Shown in pieces: positions 7,680 to 15,482 of a DNA stretch of 32,637 bases. Location: NCBI RefSeq assembly GCF_000455285.1, contig NZ_HG005285.1, forward strand, positions 1-32,637, written 5' to 3'. Positions within the stretch are counted from its first letter, which is position 1; each line of letters begins with the position of its first letter. Origin of the DNA: Candidatus Stoquefichus massiliensis AP9. Its GTDB lineage: Bacteria > Bacillota_I > Bacilli_A > Erysipelotrichales > Coprobacillaceae. Made by a program: the position numbers and the translations under genes. The notes beneath the pieces were generated by a model, which saw nothing but the letters and a program-made list of their open reading frames with translations, ran no database searches and was not told the origin of the DNA.

Positions 7680-8429
7680 ATGAATATCTTATTAAGTCGT
7701 ATATTAACATATTTAAATGGAACATTATTTCATGATTATAATTATAAGATCTGTACATTTATTATCTTTCATTATTTAGAAATGGAGGATATGAGCGTGG
7801 AAGAATTTTTAAAAAAGGGATGTTTTAAAAAAGAAGAACTTTATGCTTTTATTGCACTTTTAGGATTCAATCAATATGATGAATTTAAAGAAACATTAGT
7901 GAATCATCATCAAACACGTTTAAATCAAATAAGAGTGAGAATGCTTGGTGCTGATAGTCGTGATTTTATTGAAAAAATGGACAAAGACTGTACTGATGAA
8001 GAAATGGAAAAAATCATTAGTGATATTTGTCAGAAATTATATAAAGCCAAAAGAATTGTTGTTTTTGGTGCATTATATCCTATCTCAATAGCAATTGAAT
8101 TACAGACTGATATGATTACTTTTGGTAAACCTTTTATTCAATATCATAGTTATGACCCTATTGTTATGGATGAAAAAGATGTTGCTATTGTGATTAGTGC
8201 AACAGGACGTTATCTTGAAGGATTCAAGAAATCTAAAGAAGATGTTCATATAGAAAAAGCACAACAAATACTCATTACTCAAAACAAGAAATATTTAAAG
8301 ACTGAAACAACTCCAAATTGCAAAGTGATTTATGTTCCAGGCAAATTTGATAGTATTAACTTTAATTATCAGATTATGACAATCTGTGATTTAATTCGTT
8401 TACATTATTTTCAACAATATTATTTATAG
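7680..8429 (+). CDS. MurR/RpiR family regulator with SIS domain
   Basis: A 249-aa putative transcriptional regulator. The N-terminal 75 residues are helical (YKICTFIIFHYLEMEDMSVE, EFLKKGCFKKEELYAFIALL, GFNQYDEF) and fit the RpiR helix-turn-helix layout, in which the last helix is the 'LGFxxYxEF' recognition segment. Residues about 105-235 form a SIS sugar-phosphate-binding domain: KRIVVFGALYPISIAIELQT, then DVAIVISATGRYLE, the usual 'isxSG' position. Such proteins sense a phosphosugar and control nearby sugar genes, yet no sugar gene lies in this window. The start follows AAGGAGGT. It is convergent with the transporter operon and shares its terminator. Confidence 0.8.
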   Translation: MNILLSRILTYLNGTLFHDYNYKICTFIIFHYLEMEDMSVEEFLKKGCFKKEELYAFIALLGFNQYDEFKETLVNHHQTRLNQIRVRMLGADSRDFIEKMDKDCTDEEMEKIISDICQKLYKAKRIVVFGALYPISIAIELQTDMITFGKPFIQYHSYDPIVMDEKDVAIVISATGRYLEGFKKSKEDVHIEKAQQILITQNKKYLKTETTPNCKVIYVPGKFDSINFNYQIMTICDLIRLHYFQQYYL

Positions 8430-8431
8430 AA

Positions 8432-8456
8432 AAAAGTACGCATTTTGCGTACTTTT
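8432..8456. terminator. Bidirectional terminator
   Basis: An 11-bp stem (AAAAGTACGCA / TGCGTACTTTT, loop of three T) has A-rich and T-rich flanks on both sides. It lies between the convergent ends of the RpiR-family gene and the ABC ATPase gene and can serve both. Confidence 0.88.
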
Positions 8457-9243
8457 ATTGTTTTAAAAACAAACGGTCGTTATAGTCATGAGTAGATGTT
8501 GAATAAAGATGAATAAGTTCATCAACAGTCATTTTCTTTCTTTCTTCACCTTCTACCATCGCAATGATTTGTCCATCTTTCATTATCATTGTTTTATTTC
8601 CATATTTTAAAGCATCTTCCATATTATGCGTAATCATTAAAGTTGTAATATGATGTTCCTCAACAATTTTAGAAGTCATTTCTAAAACTTTTTGAGATGT
8701 TTTAGGATCTAATGCTGCAGTATGTTCATCCAACAATAGAAGTTCAGGAGTCACATAGGTAGCCATTAAAAGCGTAAGAGCTTGTCTTTGTCCTCCAGAC
8801 AATGTTCCTACCTTGGTATTTAAACGCTCTTCTAAACCTAAATCTAATTCTTTTAATGCTTGTTTCATCTCGTTTTTTTGTTTATGAGAAAATAAAGAAA
8901 GTCGAAAATGCTGACCTCTTTGAGAAGCAAGAGATAAATTCTCTTCAATTGTCATTGAAGGAGCAGTTCCTTTTAGTGGATCTTGAAAAAGTCTACCAAT
9001 AAAACGTGAACGTTTATATTCAGGAATACCTGTTAAATTTTGTCCATTTAAAATTACTTGTCCTTGAGTTGGTTGAATCGCTCCTGATATCGTTTGAAAT
9101 AAAGTAGATTTACCTGCTCCATTACTTCCAATAATCGTCACAAAATCGCCCTTATCTAATTTAAGATCAATATGTGAAAGAGCAATCTTTTCATTAACTG
9201 TTCCTTCATGAAAAATAACAGAAATATCTTGAAGTTCTAGCAT
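8455..9243 (-). CDS. trpZ: ABC transporter ATP-binding protein (TrpZ-like)
   Basis: The cytoplasmic ATPase that powers the importer encoded by this three-gene operon. The 262-aa protein has Walker A GSNGAGKST (39-47), Q-loop Gln87, signature LSGGQ (148-152), Walker B LLLLDE (168-173) and H-loop His206. Its nearest families are ATPases of the ABC_sub_bind/BMP-like importers. The ATG overlaps the stop of the permease gene (ATGCTAG), a sign of translational coupling. The gene ends in the bidirectional terminator. The gene name rests on operon make-up plus the Trp-type T-box and is less sure than the family. Confidence 0.88.
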   Translation of the reverse strand: MLELQDISVIFHEGTVNEKIALSHIDLKLDKGDFVTIIGSNGAGKSTLFQTISGAIQPTQGQVILNGQNLTGIPEYKRSRFIGRLFQDPLKGTAPSMTIEENLSLASQRGQHFRLSLFSHKQKNEMKQALKELDLGLEERLNTKVGTLSGGQRQALTLLMATYVTPELLLLDEHTAALDPKTSQKVLEMTSKIVEEHHITTLMITHNMEDALKYGNKTMIMKDGQIIAMVEGEERKKMTVDELIHLYSTSTHDYNDRLFLKQ

Positions 9244-10106
9244 TTTGATCGTCTCCTTTTTCTTTTCATATTTGTAGAAGCAATAGCAATAACAACTAAT
9301 ATAGCAGATAATAATTTTAAGTCACCTGAAGGTAAACCTAATTGCAAAGCAATTGTTAAAATAGCACGATAGAAAACCGCTCCAAAAACGACAGCCATTA
9401 ATTGAAAACCAATTTTATCTTTCTTAATAATTGTCATCCCAACAATAATACTAGCTAAACCAATAACCATCATACCTGTTCCACTTGCAATATCAGAAAA
9501 AGCCTGATGCTGAGCAAAGACCGCTCCACCCAATGAAACAAAACCATTAGCTAATGCAAGACCTAAGATTTTCATTTTATCAGTATCAATAGAACTTGCT
9601 CTTACCATATCCTCATTATCACCACATGCTCTTAAAGCCAAACCTAATTGTGTTCTTAAAAAATAATGAAGGAAGAAACATACAATAAGAATAATCACTA
9701 TAATCACAATCAGCTTATCATAAGGAGCAAGAAATACCAATGGTGAAAAAACTGTTGGAAATTCAAATAAAGAAATATTAGGAGAATCTCCCATAATTCT
9801 TAAATTAATAGAATATAATGCTGTCATTGTTAAAATACCAGAAAGTAATGGCATAATATTCAACTTTGTAATTAAAACACCTGTTACAACCCCAGCAAGA
9901 CATCCAATCACAAATGCTAAAAACAATCCAAGATACGGCATCGAATGAACTGTGAACATAGCACTAACTGCACATCCAAGCGTAAAACTTCCATCAACTG
10001 TTAAATCAGGAAGATTCAATACCTTATAACTTATATAGAGTCCTAGGGACATAATTGCAAATATGCCCCCTAACTCCAACGCACCTAAAACAACCGTTAA
10101 ATTCAT
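9237..10106 (-). CDS. trpY: ABC transporter permease (TrpY-like)
   Basis: The integral membrane channel of the importer, 289 aa, with about eight or nine hydrophobic segments. It starts MNLTVVLGALELGGIFAIMS and has LNLPDLTVDGSFTLGCAV, the conserved 'pDltvdGsf.lGaa' motif of permeases paired with ABC_sub_bind lipoproteins. It ends in a basic tail (NMKRKRRRSKC). The start follows AGGAGTTGTTATT. It is 11 bases downstream of the substrate-binding gene stop and overlaps the ATPase start by seven bases, so the three proteins are made together. Confidence 0.88.
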   Translation of the reverse strand: MNLTVVLGALELGGIFAIMSLGLYISYKVLNLPDLTVDGSFTLGCAVSAMFTVHSMPYLGLFLAFVIGCLAGVVTGVLITKLNIMPLLSGILTMTALYSINLRIMGDSPNISLFEFPTVFSPLVFLAPYDKLIVIIVIILIVCFFLHYFLRTQLGLALRACGDNEDMVRASSIDTDKMKILGLALANGFVSLGGAVFAQHQAFSDIASGTGMMVIGLASIIVGMTIIKKDKIGFQLMAVVFGAVFYRAILTIALQLGLPSGDLKLLSAILVVIAIASTNMKRKRRRSKC

Positions 10107-10117
10107 AATAACAACTC

Positions 10118-11113
10118 CTATTTCATCATTGATAACGCTTTATCATTTTGAATACTCTCTGGTAACTTTATACCTAATTGACTTAAAACACTTTCATTCA
10201 CATAAATATTTAAATTTTCCTTAAAAACTTTTACAGGAATATCTTCTACTTTTGTTCCCTTTAAAACCTTATCAACCATCTGTGCAGTTTCCTTACCTAA
10301 ATCCTCATAATTAATACCAACACTTAAGAAACCACCATCCTGAACCATAGAATCAGCTCCAACATATAAAGGGACTTTTGCTTTAGCACAAGCAGGTCCA
10401 ACAACATTCATAGCACTTGCTACAGTGTTATCATTAGGAGCAAATACAGCATCACATTTACTTGTCAAAACATTAATAGCACTCTGAACTTCATTAATAC
10501 CAGTAACAGTTGCCTCAACAATTTCAATACCCTTTTCCTTAGCAAATTCTTTTGCTTTATTAATATTCGTTACTGAATTTGCTTCACCCTTATTATAAAT
10601 CACACCCAATTTCTTTAAATCGGGATTCACCTCAAGAGCTCTCTGTAAAATCAATTCAACTTGAATCTCATCACTTGTCCCTGTAATATTCTTATCAGGT
10701 TTCTCCAAATTCGTCATTAACTTCGCTCCTACAGGATCACTAACAGCTGCAAAAACAACTGGTGTTGTACTTGCTAAATTTGCTGCTGCTTGAGCAACAG
10801 GCGTTGCTATAGCCATAACAACATCAGGATTTTGACCTTTAAAATCCTGAATAATACTTGCTGCTGTATTCGTATCACCTTGAGCATTCTTAAATGTATA
10901 TTCAACATTCTTACCCTCTTCATACCCTAAAGACTTCATCTCAGCATCAAACGCACTCTTAATTGTATTCAACGAAGTATGTTCAACTAACTGAATAATC
11001 GCAACTTTCTTCATGGCATCACCAGATTCCTGATTACTACTACCACACCCTACTAATAAACTTCCAACTAATCCAACTGCTAATAAACCTTTTAATAATT
11101 TTAAATTCTTCAT
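10118..11113 (-). CDS. trpX: ABC substrate-binding lipoprotein (TrpX-like)
   Basis: An extracytoplasmic, membrane-anchored receptor that captures the substrate for the permease. The 331-aa protein begins MKNLKLLKGLLAVGLVGSLL with lipobox LVGC and lipidated Cys23. An upstream in-frame start is rejected because AAGGAGAG lies just before this ATG and because it gives a clean signal peptide. The body (KKVAIIQLVEHTSLNTIKSA, then GYEEGKNVEY, NPDVVMAIATPVAQAAAN, VVFAAVSDPVGAKL) matches the ABC_sub_bind (PF04392-type) family that includes TrpX of streptococci. Tryptophan is the most likely substrate given the T-box leader with a TGG reading; other aromatic compounds remain possible. Confidence 0.88.
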   Translation of the reverse strand: MKNLKLLKGLLAVGLVGSLLVGCGSSNQESGDAMKKVAIIQLVEHTSLNTIKSAFDAEMKSLGYEEGKNVEYTFKNAQGDTNTAASIIQDFKGQNPDVVMAIATPVAQAAANLASTTPVVFAAVSDPVGAKLMTNLEKPDKNITGTSDEIQVELILQRALEVNPDLKKLGVIYNKGEANSVTNINKAKEFAKEKGIEIVEATVTGINEVQSAINVLTSKCDAVFAPNDNTVASAMNVVGPACAKAKVPLYVGADSMVQDGGFLSVGINYEDLGKETAQMVDKVLKGTKVEDIPVKVFKENLNIYVNESVLSQLGIKLPESIQNDKALSMMK

Positions 11114-11215
11114 TTTCTTTCTCTCCTTATATTTGATTTGTTTTTTATTCAATACATAAGAAGCTACACCATCGTCTCATTTTCATCTTTGTTTCCCCCT
11201 CTTGTTAGCATATAA

Positions 11216-11470
11216 ACAAAAAACACCTGTCCTAGAAAAGGACAGATGTATATATCTGCGGTGCCACCTTTATTGGTTACAAAATAACCCACTCATCAAA
11301 ATGCTAACACATTTCTGCTTTATAACGTAAGCTCACGTCGCCGGATACTCGTTACCTTTCCCCATTGCCCTCGTAGGTCCATTTACTTAACTGCCACTAT
11401 CTAGCTTCCACCATCCTAGACTCTCTTGAAGTACATCTTTAAGCTTTATCTCCCACTCATTGGTTTCGTT
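11216..11470 (-). promoter_or_regulatory. T-box riboswitch, likely tryptophan-responsive
   Basis: The leader of the ABC operon binds uncharged tRNA to allow transcription. On the minus strand, GGTGGCACCGCA at 11268-11257 is the T-box sequence that pairs with the tRNA acceptor end. It forms an antiterminator with CCTTT downstream, or else gives way to the terminator ACATCTGTCC / GGACAGGTGT (11249-11223) followed by six T. Stem I is recognisable: AGAGAG, then TCTAGGATGGTGGAAGCTAG (GGTGGAAG distal element), then a TACTT/AAGTA stem. The specifier-loop side is AAATGGACC, best read as TGG (Trp) followed by a purine. ATG (Met) is the alternative. Confidence 0.9.
11223..11249 (-). terminator. T-box intrinsic terminator
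   Basis: A 10-bp stem with one G-U pair and a seven-base loop is followed on the minus strand by TTTTTTG. Part of its left arm (ATCTGTCC) is also needed for the antiterminator, which is the expected mutually exclusive arrangement. Confidence 0.85.
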
Positions 11471-11476
11471 GTATAC

Positions 11477-11503
11477 AATTTAACACATCACATATTCTGT
11501 CAA
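11477..11503 (-). promoter_or_regulatory. Promoter of the T-box operon
   Basis: A perfect TTGACA (-35) lies at 11503-11498 on the minus strand. The -10 is less clear: TAAATT at 11482-11477 leaves a spacer of only 15. Transcription would begin just before stem I of the T-box. Confidence 0.5.
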
Positions 11504-11615
11504 TGCATTTTTTAAATATTTTTATTTTTTTACCTTTTCAACAATATTTAATAAATCATTTTGTATTTTCACTAAAATATTGAAACATATTTGAGAAAAA
11601 CAACATATATTTCTA

Positions 11616-11624
11616 TGTTATAAT
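11616..11624 (+). promoter_or_regulatory. Promoter of toxin mRNA (RNA I)
   Basis: TGTTATAAT is an extended -10 element. The expected start of transcription is near 11631, at the first base of a hairpin that holds the ribosome binding site. No good -35 is visible. Confidence 0.65.
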
Positions 11625-11630
11625 ATATCT

Positions 11631-11655
11631 ATTACCTCTCATAAAAGGAAGTAAT
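11631..11655 (+). promoter_or_regulatory. 5' hairpin masking the toxin ribosome binding site
   Basis: ATTAC (11631-11635) pairs with GTAAT (11651-11655). TCT (11637-11639) pairs with GGA (11647-11649) of the AAAGGAAG ribosome binding site, with one mismatch between the two helices. Fst toxin mRNAs are known to hide their ribosome binding site in a 5' stem-loop, so the layout fits that family. Confidence 0.6.
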
Positions 11656-11659
11656 ATAG

Positions 11660-11749
11660 ATGATCACAAGCATTGTTGTATCAATCTTGCCTCCTATTGT
11701 TGCAGGTATAATCCTGTATTATATTACACGATGGTTAGACAAGAAATGA
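11660..11749 (+). CDS. Fst/par-like type I toxin (29 aa)
   Basis: A very small protein that starts MITSIVVSILPPIVAGIILY and ends YITRWLDKK. It is a short polar N-terminus, one membrane helix with the PPIVAG motif, and a WLDKK tail. This matches the Fst family pattern (API.VG..L.....WL followed by a charged tail), whose members insert in the membrane and damage the cell. The ATG is eight bases after AAAGGAAG. The surroundings support the call: an own promoter, a 5' hairpin over the ribosome binding site, a bidirectional terminator, a convergent promoter for an antisense RNA, and direct repeats on both sides of the terminator. It lies between the T-box operon and the pilus operon. The gene family is seen; toxicity is inferred. 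Confidence 0.82.
   Translation: MITSIVVSILPPIVAGIILYYITRWLDKK
11664..11688 (+). repeat. Direct repeat copy 1 (toxin side)
   Basis: TCACAAGCATTGTTGTATC (11664-11682) recurs at 11802-11820 with 17 of 19 bases the same. TCAATCTT (11681-11688) recurs exactly at 11795-11802. Copy 1 covers the first codons of the toxin. Because the antisense RNA is read from the other strand through copy 2, the repeats give it complementarity to the toxin start region. Confidence 0.85.
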
Positions 11750-11760
11750 ACATACAAACG

Positions 11761-11789
11761 AAAAACAGAGAGCGCCCCTCTCTGTTTTT
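11761..11789. terminator. Bidirectional terminator shared by toxin mRNA and antisense RNA
   Basis: CAGAGAG (11766-11772) pairs with CTCTCTG (11778-11784) around a five-base loop. It is flanked by AAAAA and TTTTT, so it ends transcripts from both directions. In the Fst/par family the two convergent RNAs share such a terminator, which also gives them their first contact site. Confidence 0.88.
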
Positions 11790-11794
11790 CTGTT

Positions 11795-11820
11795 TCAATC
11801 TTCACAAGTATTGTTGTGTC
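11795..11820 (+). repeat. Direct repeat copy 2 (antisense side)
   Basis: It contains TCAATCTT (11795-11802) and TCACAAGTATTGTTGTGTC (11802-11820), matching copy 1 but in the opposite order of the two units. It lies beyond the terminator, inside the antisense RNA. Confidence 0.85.
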
Positions 11821-11837
11821 ATTTTCATGACACCTAT

Positions 11838-11866
11838 ATATTAACATTACTTTGAGCAAAAATCAA
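11838..11866 (-). promoter_or_regulatory. Promoter of antisense RNA II
   Basis: On the minus strand, TTGATT (11866-11861) is separated by exactly 17 bases from TAATAT (11843-11838). This is a stronger promoter by consensus than that of the toxin, as expected for an antitoxin RNA in excess. Confidence 0.75.
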
Positions 11867-11886
11867 TAATGAATTTAATACACTAA

Positions 11887-12732
11887 TTATTTTTTCAAAA
11901 TAGGGTATGTTACATTCTTCTCTGTATGCATTTCTATAGAACATTTGACTTGTGCACCATAATTATCTTCATTTCCAAATTTATTTTCATCTTTTGTATT
12001 ATCAGCATAGTATATATATTTCATCGCATCAACAGATTGTCCAGCCATTTCTGATGTAATCTTAACATCAGAAATTAAAAACTGATATCTTGTTACTCCA
12101 GACTTATCACCAGATGTATTAGGATTCAATATTTTAATTTGCCAAGAAGCATTGGACAAATCAAAGCCTAAATTTTCAAGCGCTTTATTTATTTGACTAC
12201 CCACACCATTCACATTTTTTTCACCAGCTTCAGAATCAATGTGAAGTCCCACAACATTGTGTCTATCAGACATAAATTTATCCATAAGTGATCTTATTTT
12301 AGTATCGAGCATAATCGCTTCTGCAATATTTTCATATACAGTATCTTTAATAATGAACTGTTTATTATAACCCAAAAATACTACATATTTATCATTAACA
12401 TAATACGTAAATGTTTGAATGACACCATCTTTATAATATAGTGATGTCAGAGTTCCATTTCCATTAACATCATTAACAATATCTGTTTTTTCATCTTGCG
12501 TTAAATATCCAGTAAATGATGGATTTTCCAATCTTTTACTTGCATATTGATGTGTTAAATATTTTTCACTTCCTGTTAAAATAGACTTTGCTTCCGCTAT
12601 ACATTTCGCATTATCAGCTTCTTCAAGATAATTAAGAACACTAGGTACAGCAATTGCCAATAAAACAGCTAATATAACAACTACAACGATTATTTCAATG
12701 AGAGTAAACCCCTTTTTTGATAGTTTATTCAT
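11887..12732 (-). CDS. Type IV pilin-like protein, last gene of pilus operon
   Basis: A 281-aa prepilin. The leader MNKLSKKG is followed by FTLIEIIVVVVILAVLLAIA, with cleavage expected after Gly8 and Glu at +5. The first 45 residues are nearly the same as in the two pilins at the other end of the cluster, while the remaining 235 residues are much longer and unrelated, so this is a larger, specialised pilin. The C-terminal region is soluble, with no recognised adhesin fold. It begins one base after the PilT stop. No convincing terminator follows before the antisense RNA promoter of the toxin module. Confidence 0.88.
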   Translation of the reverse strand: MNKLSKKGFTLIEIIVVVVILAVLLAIAVPSVLNYLEEADNAKCIAEAKSILTGSEKYLTHQYASKRLENPSFTGYLTQDEKTDIVNDVNGNGTLTSLYYKDGVIQTFTYYVNDKYVVFLGYNKQFIIKDTVYENIAEAIMLDTKIRSLMDKFMSDRHNVVGLHIDSEAGEKNVNGVGSQINKALENLGFDLSNASWQIKILNPNTSGDKSGVTRYQFLISDVKITSEMAGQSVDAMKYIYYADNTKDENKFGNEDNYGAQVKCSIEMHTEKNVTYPILKK

Positions 12733-12733
12733 A

Positions 12734-13780
12734 TCAAATCATTGTTTTTAGCTCTGAAAGACTATCAGAGTATTGCAATGCACTTTCTCTAGAAATTCTA
12801 CCTTGTCTAACCAATCCAGCCAAGCTCATATTTAAGGACTGCATTCCTAGAGCAGACCCAGTCTGAATAACACTATTGATTTGATGCCCCTTATTTTCTC
12901 TAATTAAATTTTCAATAGCAGGTGTCGCCATCATAACTTCCAAGGCAGCAACACGTGATTGCCCATCCATTGTAGGTATAAGTTGTTGTGTAACAACTGC
13001 ATTGAGTACACCAGACAATTGTGTTCTAATTTGATCTTGCTTATGTGGTGGAAAAACATCTATAATACGATCTATCGTTTTAGCAGCTCCTATTGTATGC
13101 AATGTTGAAAAAACCAAATGACCTGTTTCTGCTAGAGTCATAACAGCTTGTATTGTTTCATAATCACGCATTTCTCCTACTAAAATAACATCAGGATCTT
13201 CACGCATCGCACTTCTTAATGCAGTATCAAATGAATCAACATCAAAATTAATTTCTCTCTGATGAATTAATGCTAAATTTTGTTTATAAACATACTCGAT
13301 TGGATCTTCAATTGTTAAAATATGACATTTTCGATTGTTATTGATTTCACTAATCATGGCTGCTAATGTTGTCGATTTACCCGAACCAGTTGGTCCTGTT
13401 AACAAAACCAAACCTCTAGGATCTTCAGTAAGTTTTTTAAGAATTGAAGGTAGCCCTAGTTCAGTTAATGAACGAATACGTTCATAGATAACCCTAAGCG
13501 CAGCACATAGATGTCCTCTTTCTTTATATACATTAACTCTGTAACGATTTTCTCCTTCTACATATACCAGATCAATATCATGTCCATTTTTTAAATCATT
13601 CAGTTGATTTTCATTAAGCATTGATTCAATCATAATAACAATATCCTCTTCATTATAATTATGTTCATATGGTATTAAAACGCCATTATTTCTAACCATA
13701 ATATTTGTCAAACCACCTAAATGCACATCAGAAAAACCTCTCTCTCTTGCAAAATGCAAGATATTATCCAAAGCTAGCAT
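12734..13780 (-). CDS. pilT: Pilus retraction ATPase PilT
   Basis: A hexameric ATPase that powers pilus disassembly at the inner face of the membrane. The 348-aa length is typical. Walker A GPTGSGKST is at 129-137, the Asp box is around 158-161 (IEDP), Walker B DPDVILVGE at 196-204 and the His box GHLVFSTLHT at 220-229. The PilT-specific AIENLIRE element is at 288-295 and separates it from PilB. The start follows AGGAGGGG, and the gene begins 12 bases after pilB. Its presence argues for a true retractable pilus rather than only a competence or secretion pseudopilus. Confidence 0.95.
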   Translation of the reverse strand: MLALDNILHFARERGFSDVHLGGLTNIMVRNNGVLIPYEHNYNEEDIVIMIESMLNENQLNDLKNGHDIDLVYVEGENRYRVNVYKERGHLCAALRVIYERIRSLTELGLPSILKKLTEDPRGLVLLTGPTGSGKSTTLAAMISEINNNRKCHILTIEDPIEYVYKQNLALIHQREINFDVDSFDTALRSAMREDPDVILVGEMRDYETIQAVMTLAETGHLVFSTLHTIGAAKTIDRIIDVFPPHKQDQIRTQLSGVLNAVVTQQLIPTMDGQSRVAALEVMMATPAIENLIRENKGHQINSVIQTGSALGMQSLNMSLAGLVRQGRISRESALQYSDSLSELKTMI

Positions 13781-13792
13781 AGAATTCCCCTC

Positions 13793-15466
13793 CTATCTTT
13801 CATAATATGATATCTTTAATAACTCTTCAATTGTTGTCTTACCTTCCTCAACTAACCTCAATGTTTCTTGAAACAAAGAACTATATTCTTGATTTAATTT
13901 CACATATTCGTATATATCATCAATATCTGCTCTGTCAGTAATCATTTTCTTTATTTTTTTATCAATCAATACCATCTCATGAACTGCAATACGTCCTTTA
14001 TATCCAGTATTGTGACAAGCTGGACAGCCAACACTTCTATAAACATAAGGTAAATTCTTTCCAGCAATTCTCTTATCCTCATCAGTCGCTTCAACCTTAT
14101 TAGCACAATGTGGACAAACTTTTTTTACTAAACGCTGAGCAACAATACCCACAACACTATTTGCAACCATATATGGTTCAATGCCCATATCAATTAATCT
14201 CACAATTGTACTTACAGCATCATTTGTATGGAGTGTAGATACAACCAAATGTCCTGTAATAGCAGCTCTAACAGAAATAGAAGCTGTTTCAGCATCACGT
14301 GTTTCACCAACCATAATAATATCTGGATCCTGTCTTAAAATAGCTCGTAATCCACTTTCAAAAGTTAAACCTGCAATATTATTAACCTGCATCTGATTAA
14401 TACGTTCAAGATTCTTTTCTACTGGATCCTCAATAGTCAAAATATTAACATTACGTCTTGCAAGTTTCTCCATAATCATATATAAAGTCGTTGTTTTACC
14501 AGAACCAGTTGGGCCAGTCACATAGATAATTCCATTGGGATTTTCCATCATTTGATTCATTTTCGTAAAATTAATATCAGTCATCCCAAAATGATTAGCA
14601 TAATCGATTGGTGTATTAGAATTTAAAAATCTCATAACAATTTTTTCACCATATACAGTAGGAACAATAGAAACACGTAAATTCATACGTTCTCCATTAA
14701 TTGTAACAACGAAATGTCCATCCTGAGGTATTCTACGTTCAGAAATATCAAGATTTGCTAAAATCTTTGTCCTTACAACCAAAGGGCTATGAATACTTTT
14801 TTGCAGTTTCATAGATTCAATTAACATTCCATCAATTCTCATTCTTACTAAAGTTTCTTTTTCAAAAGGTTCAATATGAATATCTGAAGCATTGCTACTA
14901 AAACCTTTAGTCAATAAAGAATTTAATAATTTAACAATTGGAGAATCATCAGATTCACTATCAAATATCTCCTCATCAATAGCCTCAAACTGAGTCGTAT
15001 CTCTATTAGCAATCTCAGCAGCAGACTTTGCCTTGATTTCAGAATAATTATAATCAATAGCATTCTCTATAGCATCATGCACTGCAAGACCAATAGAAAT
15101 ATTCATTCCAGTTACTAATCTAATATCCTCTAATGCATAGAAATCCATAGGATCACTAGAAACAACAGTCAACGTATTACCATCGATTTTAATCCCAATA
15201 ACATTATATTTTTCAGCTAATTGTTGTGGTATCTTACTTACAGCATCTATTGATATAGATACTGTAGATAAATCTATCATAGGATAATCTAGTTTAGCAC
15301 TCAGTGCACGTAAAGTTTGTTCCTCATTTACAAATCCTAAATCAATTAAATGCTGTCCTAATCTCTTAGATTTATCTTTTTTTTGTACATCTAATGCTTC
15401 TTGTAACTGCTCCTCTGTTATATATCCATATTCTTTTAACACTTCACCAATTGGTACACGTTTCAT
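13793..15466 (-). CDS. pilB: Pilus extension ATPase PilB/GspE
   Basis: The cytoplasmic ATPase that drives pilin assembly. The 557-aa protein starts MKRVPIGEVLKEYGYITEEQ, chosen over an upstream frame start because TAAGGAGGTATC precedes it. An N-terminal MshEN/GspE-type domain spans 1-140; such domains bind cyclic-di-GMP in some relatives, so this is worth noting beside the cyclic-di-GMP enzyme gene. Walker A GPTGSGKTT is at 318-326, Walker B DPDIIMVGE at 380-388 and the His box GHLVVSTLHT at 405-414. A zinc site is formed by Cys451, Cys454, Cys481 and Cys484. It lies 16 bases downstream of the repeat-bearing minor pilin gene. Confidence 0.95.
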   Translation of the reverse strand: MKRVPIGEVLKEYGYITEEQLQEALDVQKKDKSKRLGQHLIDLGFVNEEQTLRALSAKLDYPMIDLSTVSISIDAVSKIPQQLAEKYNVIGIKIDGNTLTVVSSDPMDFYALEDIRLVTGMNISIGLAVHDAIENAIDYNYSEIKAKSAAEIANRDTTQFEAIDEEIFDSESDDSPIVKLLNSLLTKGFSSNASDIHIEPFEKETLVRMRIDGMLIESMKLQKSIHSPLVVRTKILANLDISERRIPQDGHFVVTINGERMNLRVSIVPTVYGEKIVMRFLNSNTPIDYANHFGMTDINFTKMNQMMENPNGIIYVTGPTGSGKTTTLYMIMEKLARRNVNILTIEDPVEKNLERINQMQVNNIAGLTFESGLRAILRQDPDIIMVGETRDAETASISVRAAITGHLVVSTLHTNDAVSTIVRLIDMGIEPYMVANSVVGIVAQRLVKKVCPHCANKVEATDEDKRIAGKNLPYVYRSVGCPACHNTGYKGRIAVHEMVLIDKKIKKMITDRADIDDIYEYVKLNQEYSSLFQETLRLVEEGKTTIEELLKISYYER

Positions 15467-15482
15467 ATGATACCTCCTTATA

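Larger units (their letters stand above)
11761..11835 (-). ncRNA. Antisense RNA II of the Fst/par-like module
   Basis: A leftward RNA of about 75 nt is predicted. It starts near 11831-11835, after TTGATT-17-TAATAT. It forms a 5' hairpin (GTGTCAT / ATGACAC, loop of four, 11833-11816), passes through direct repeat copy 2 and ends in the shared terminator. RNA II of the classic par locus is about 65 nt with the same layout. It would pair with the toxin mRNA at the terminator loop and at the repeats, blocking translation. Confidence 0.7.

Noticed and set aside
11660-11749. Small frame as a leader peptide for attenuation of the ABC operon
   Set aside because: It is on the opposite strand to that operon, has no run of Trp codons, and ends in a terminator with a convergent promoter beyond.
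14181-14396. Rightward 71-codon frame inside pilB, and other frames opposite pilus genes (18606-18848, 21799-22038, 23435-23785)
   Set aside because: They lie wholly or largely opposite well-supported genes and have no start signals or known motifs.
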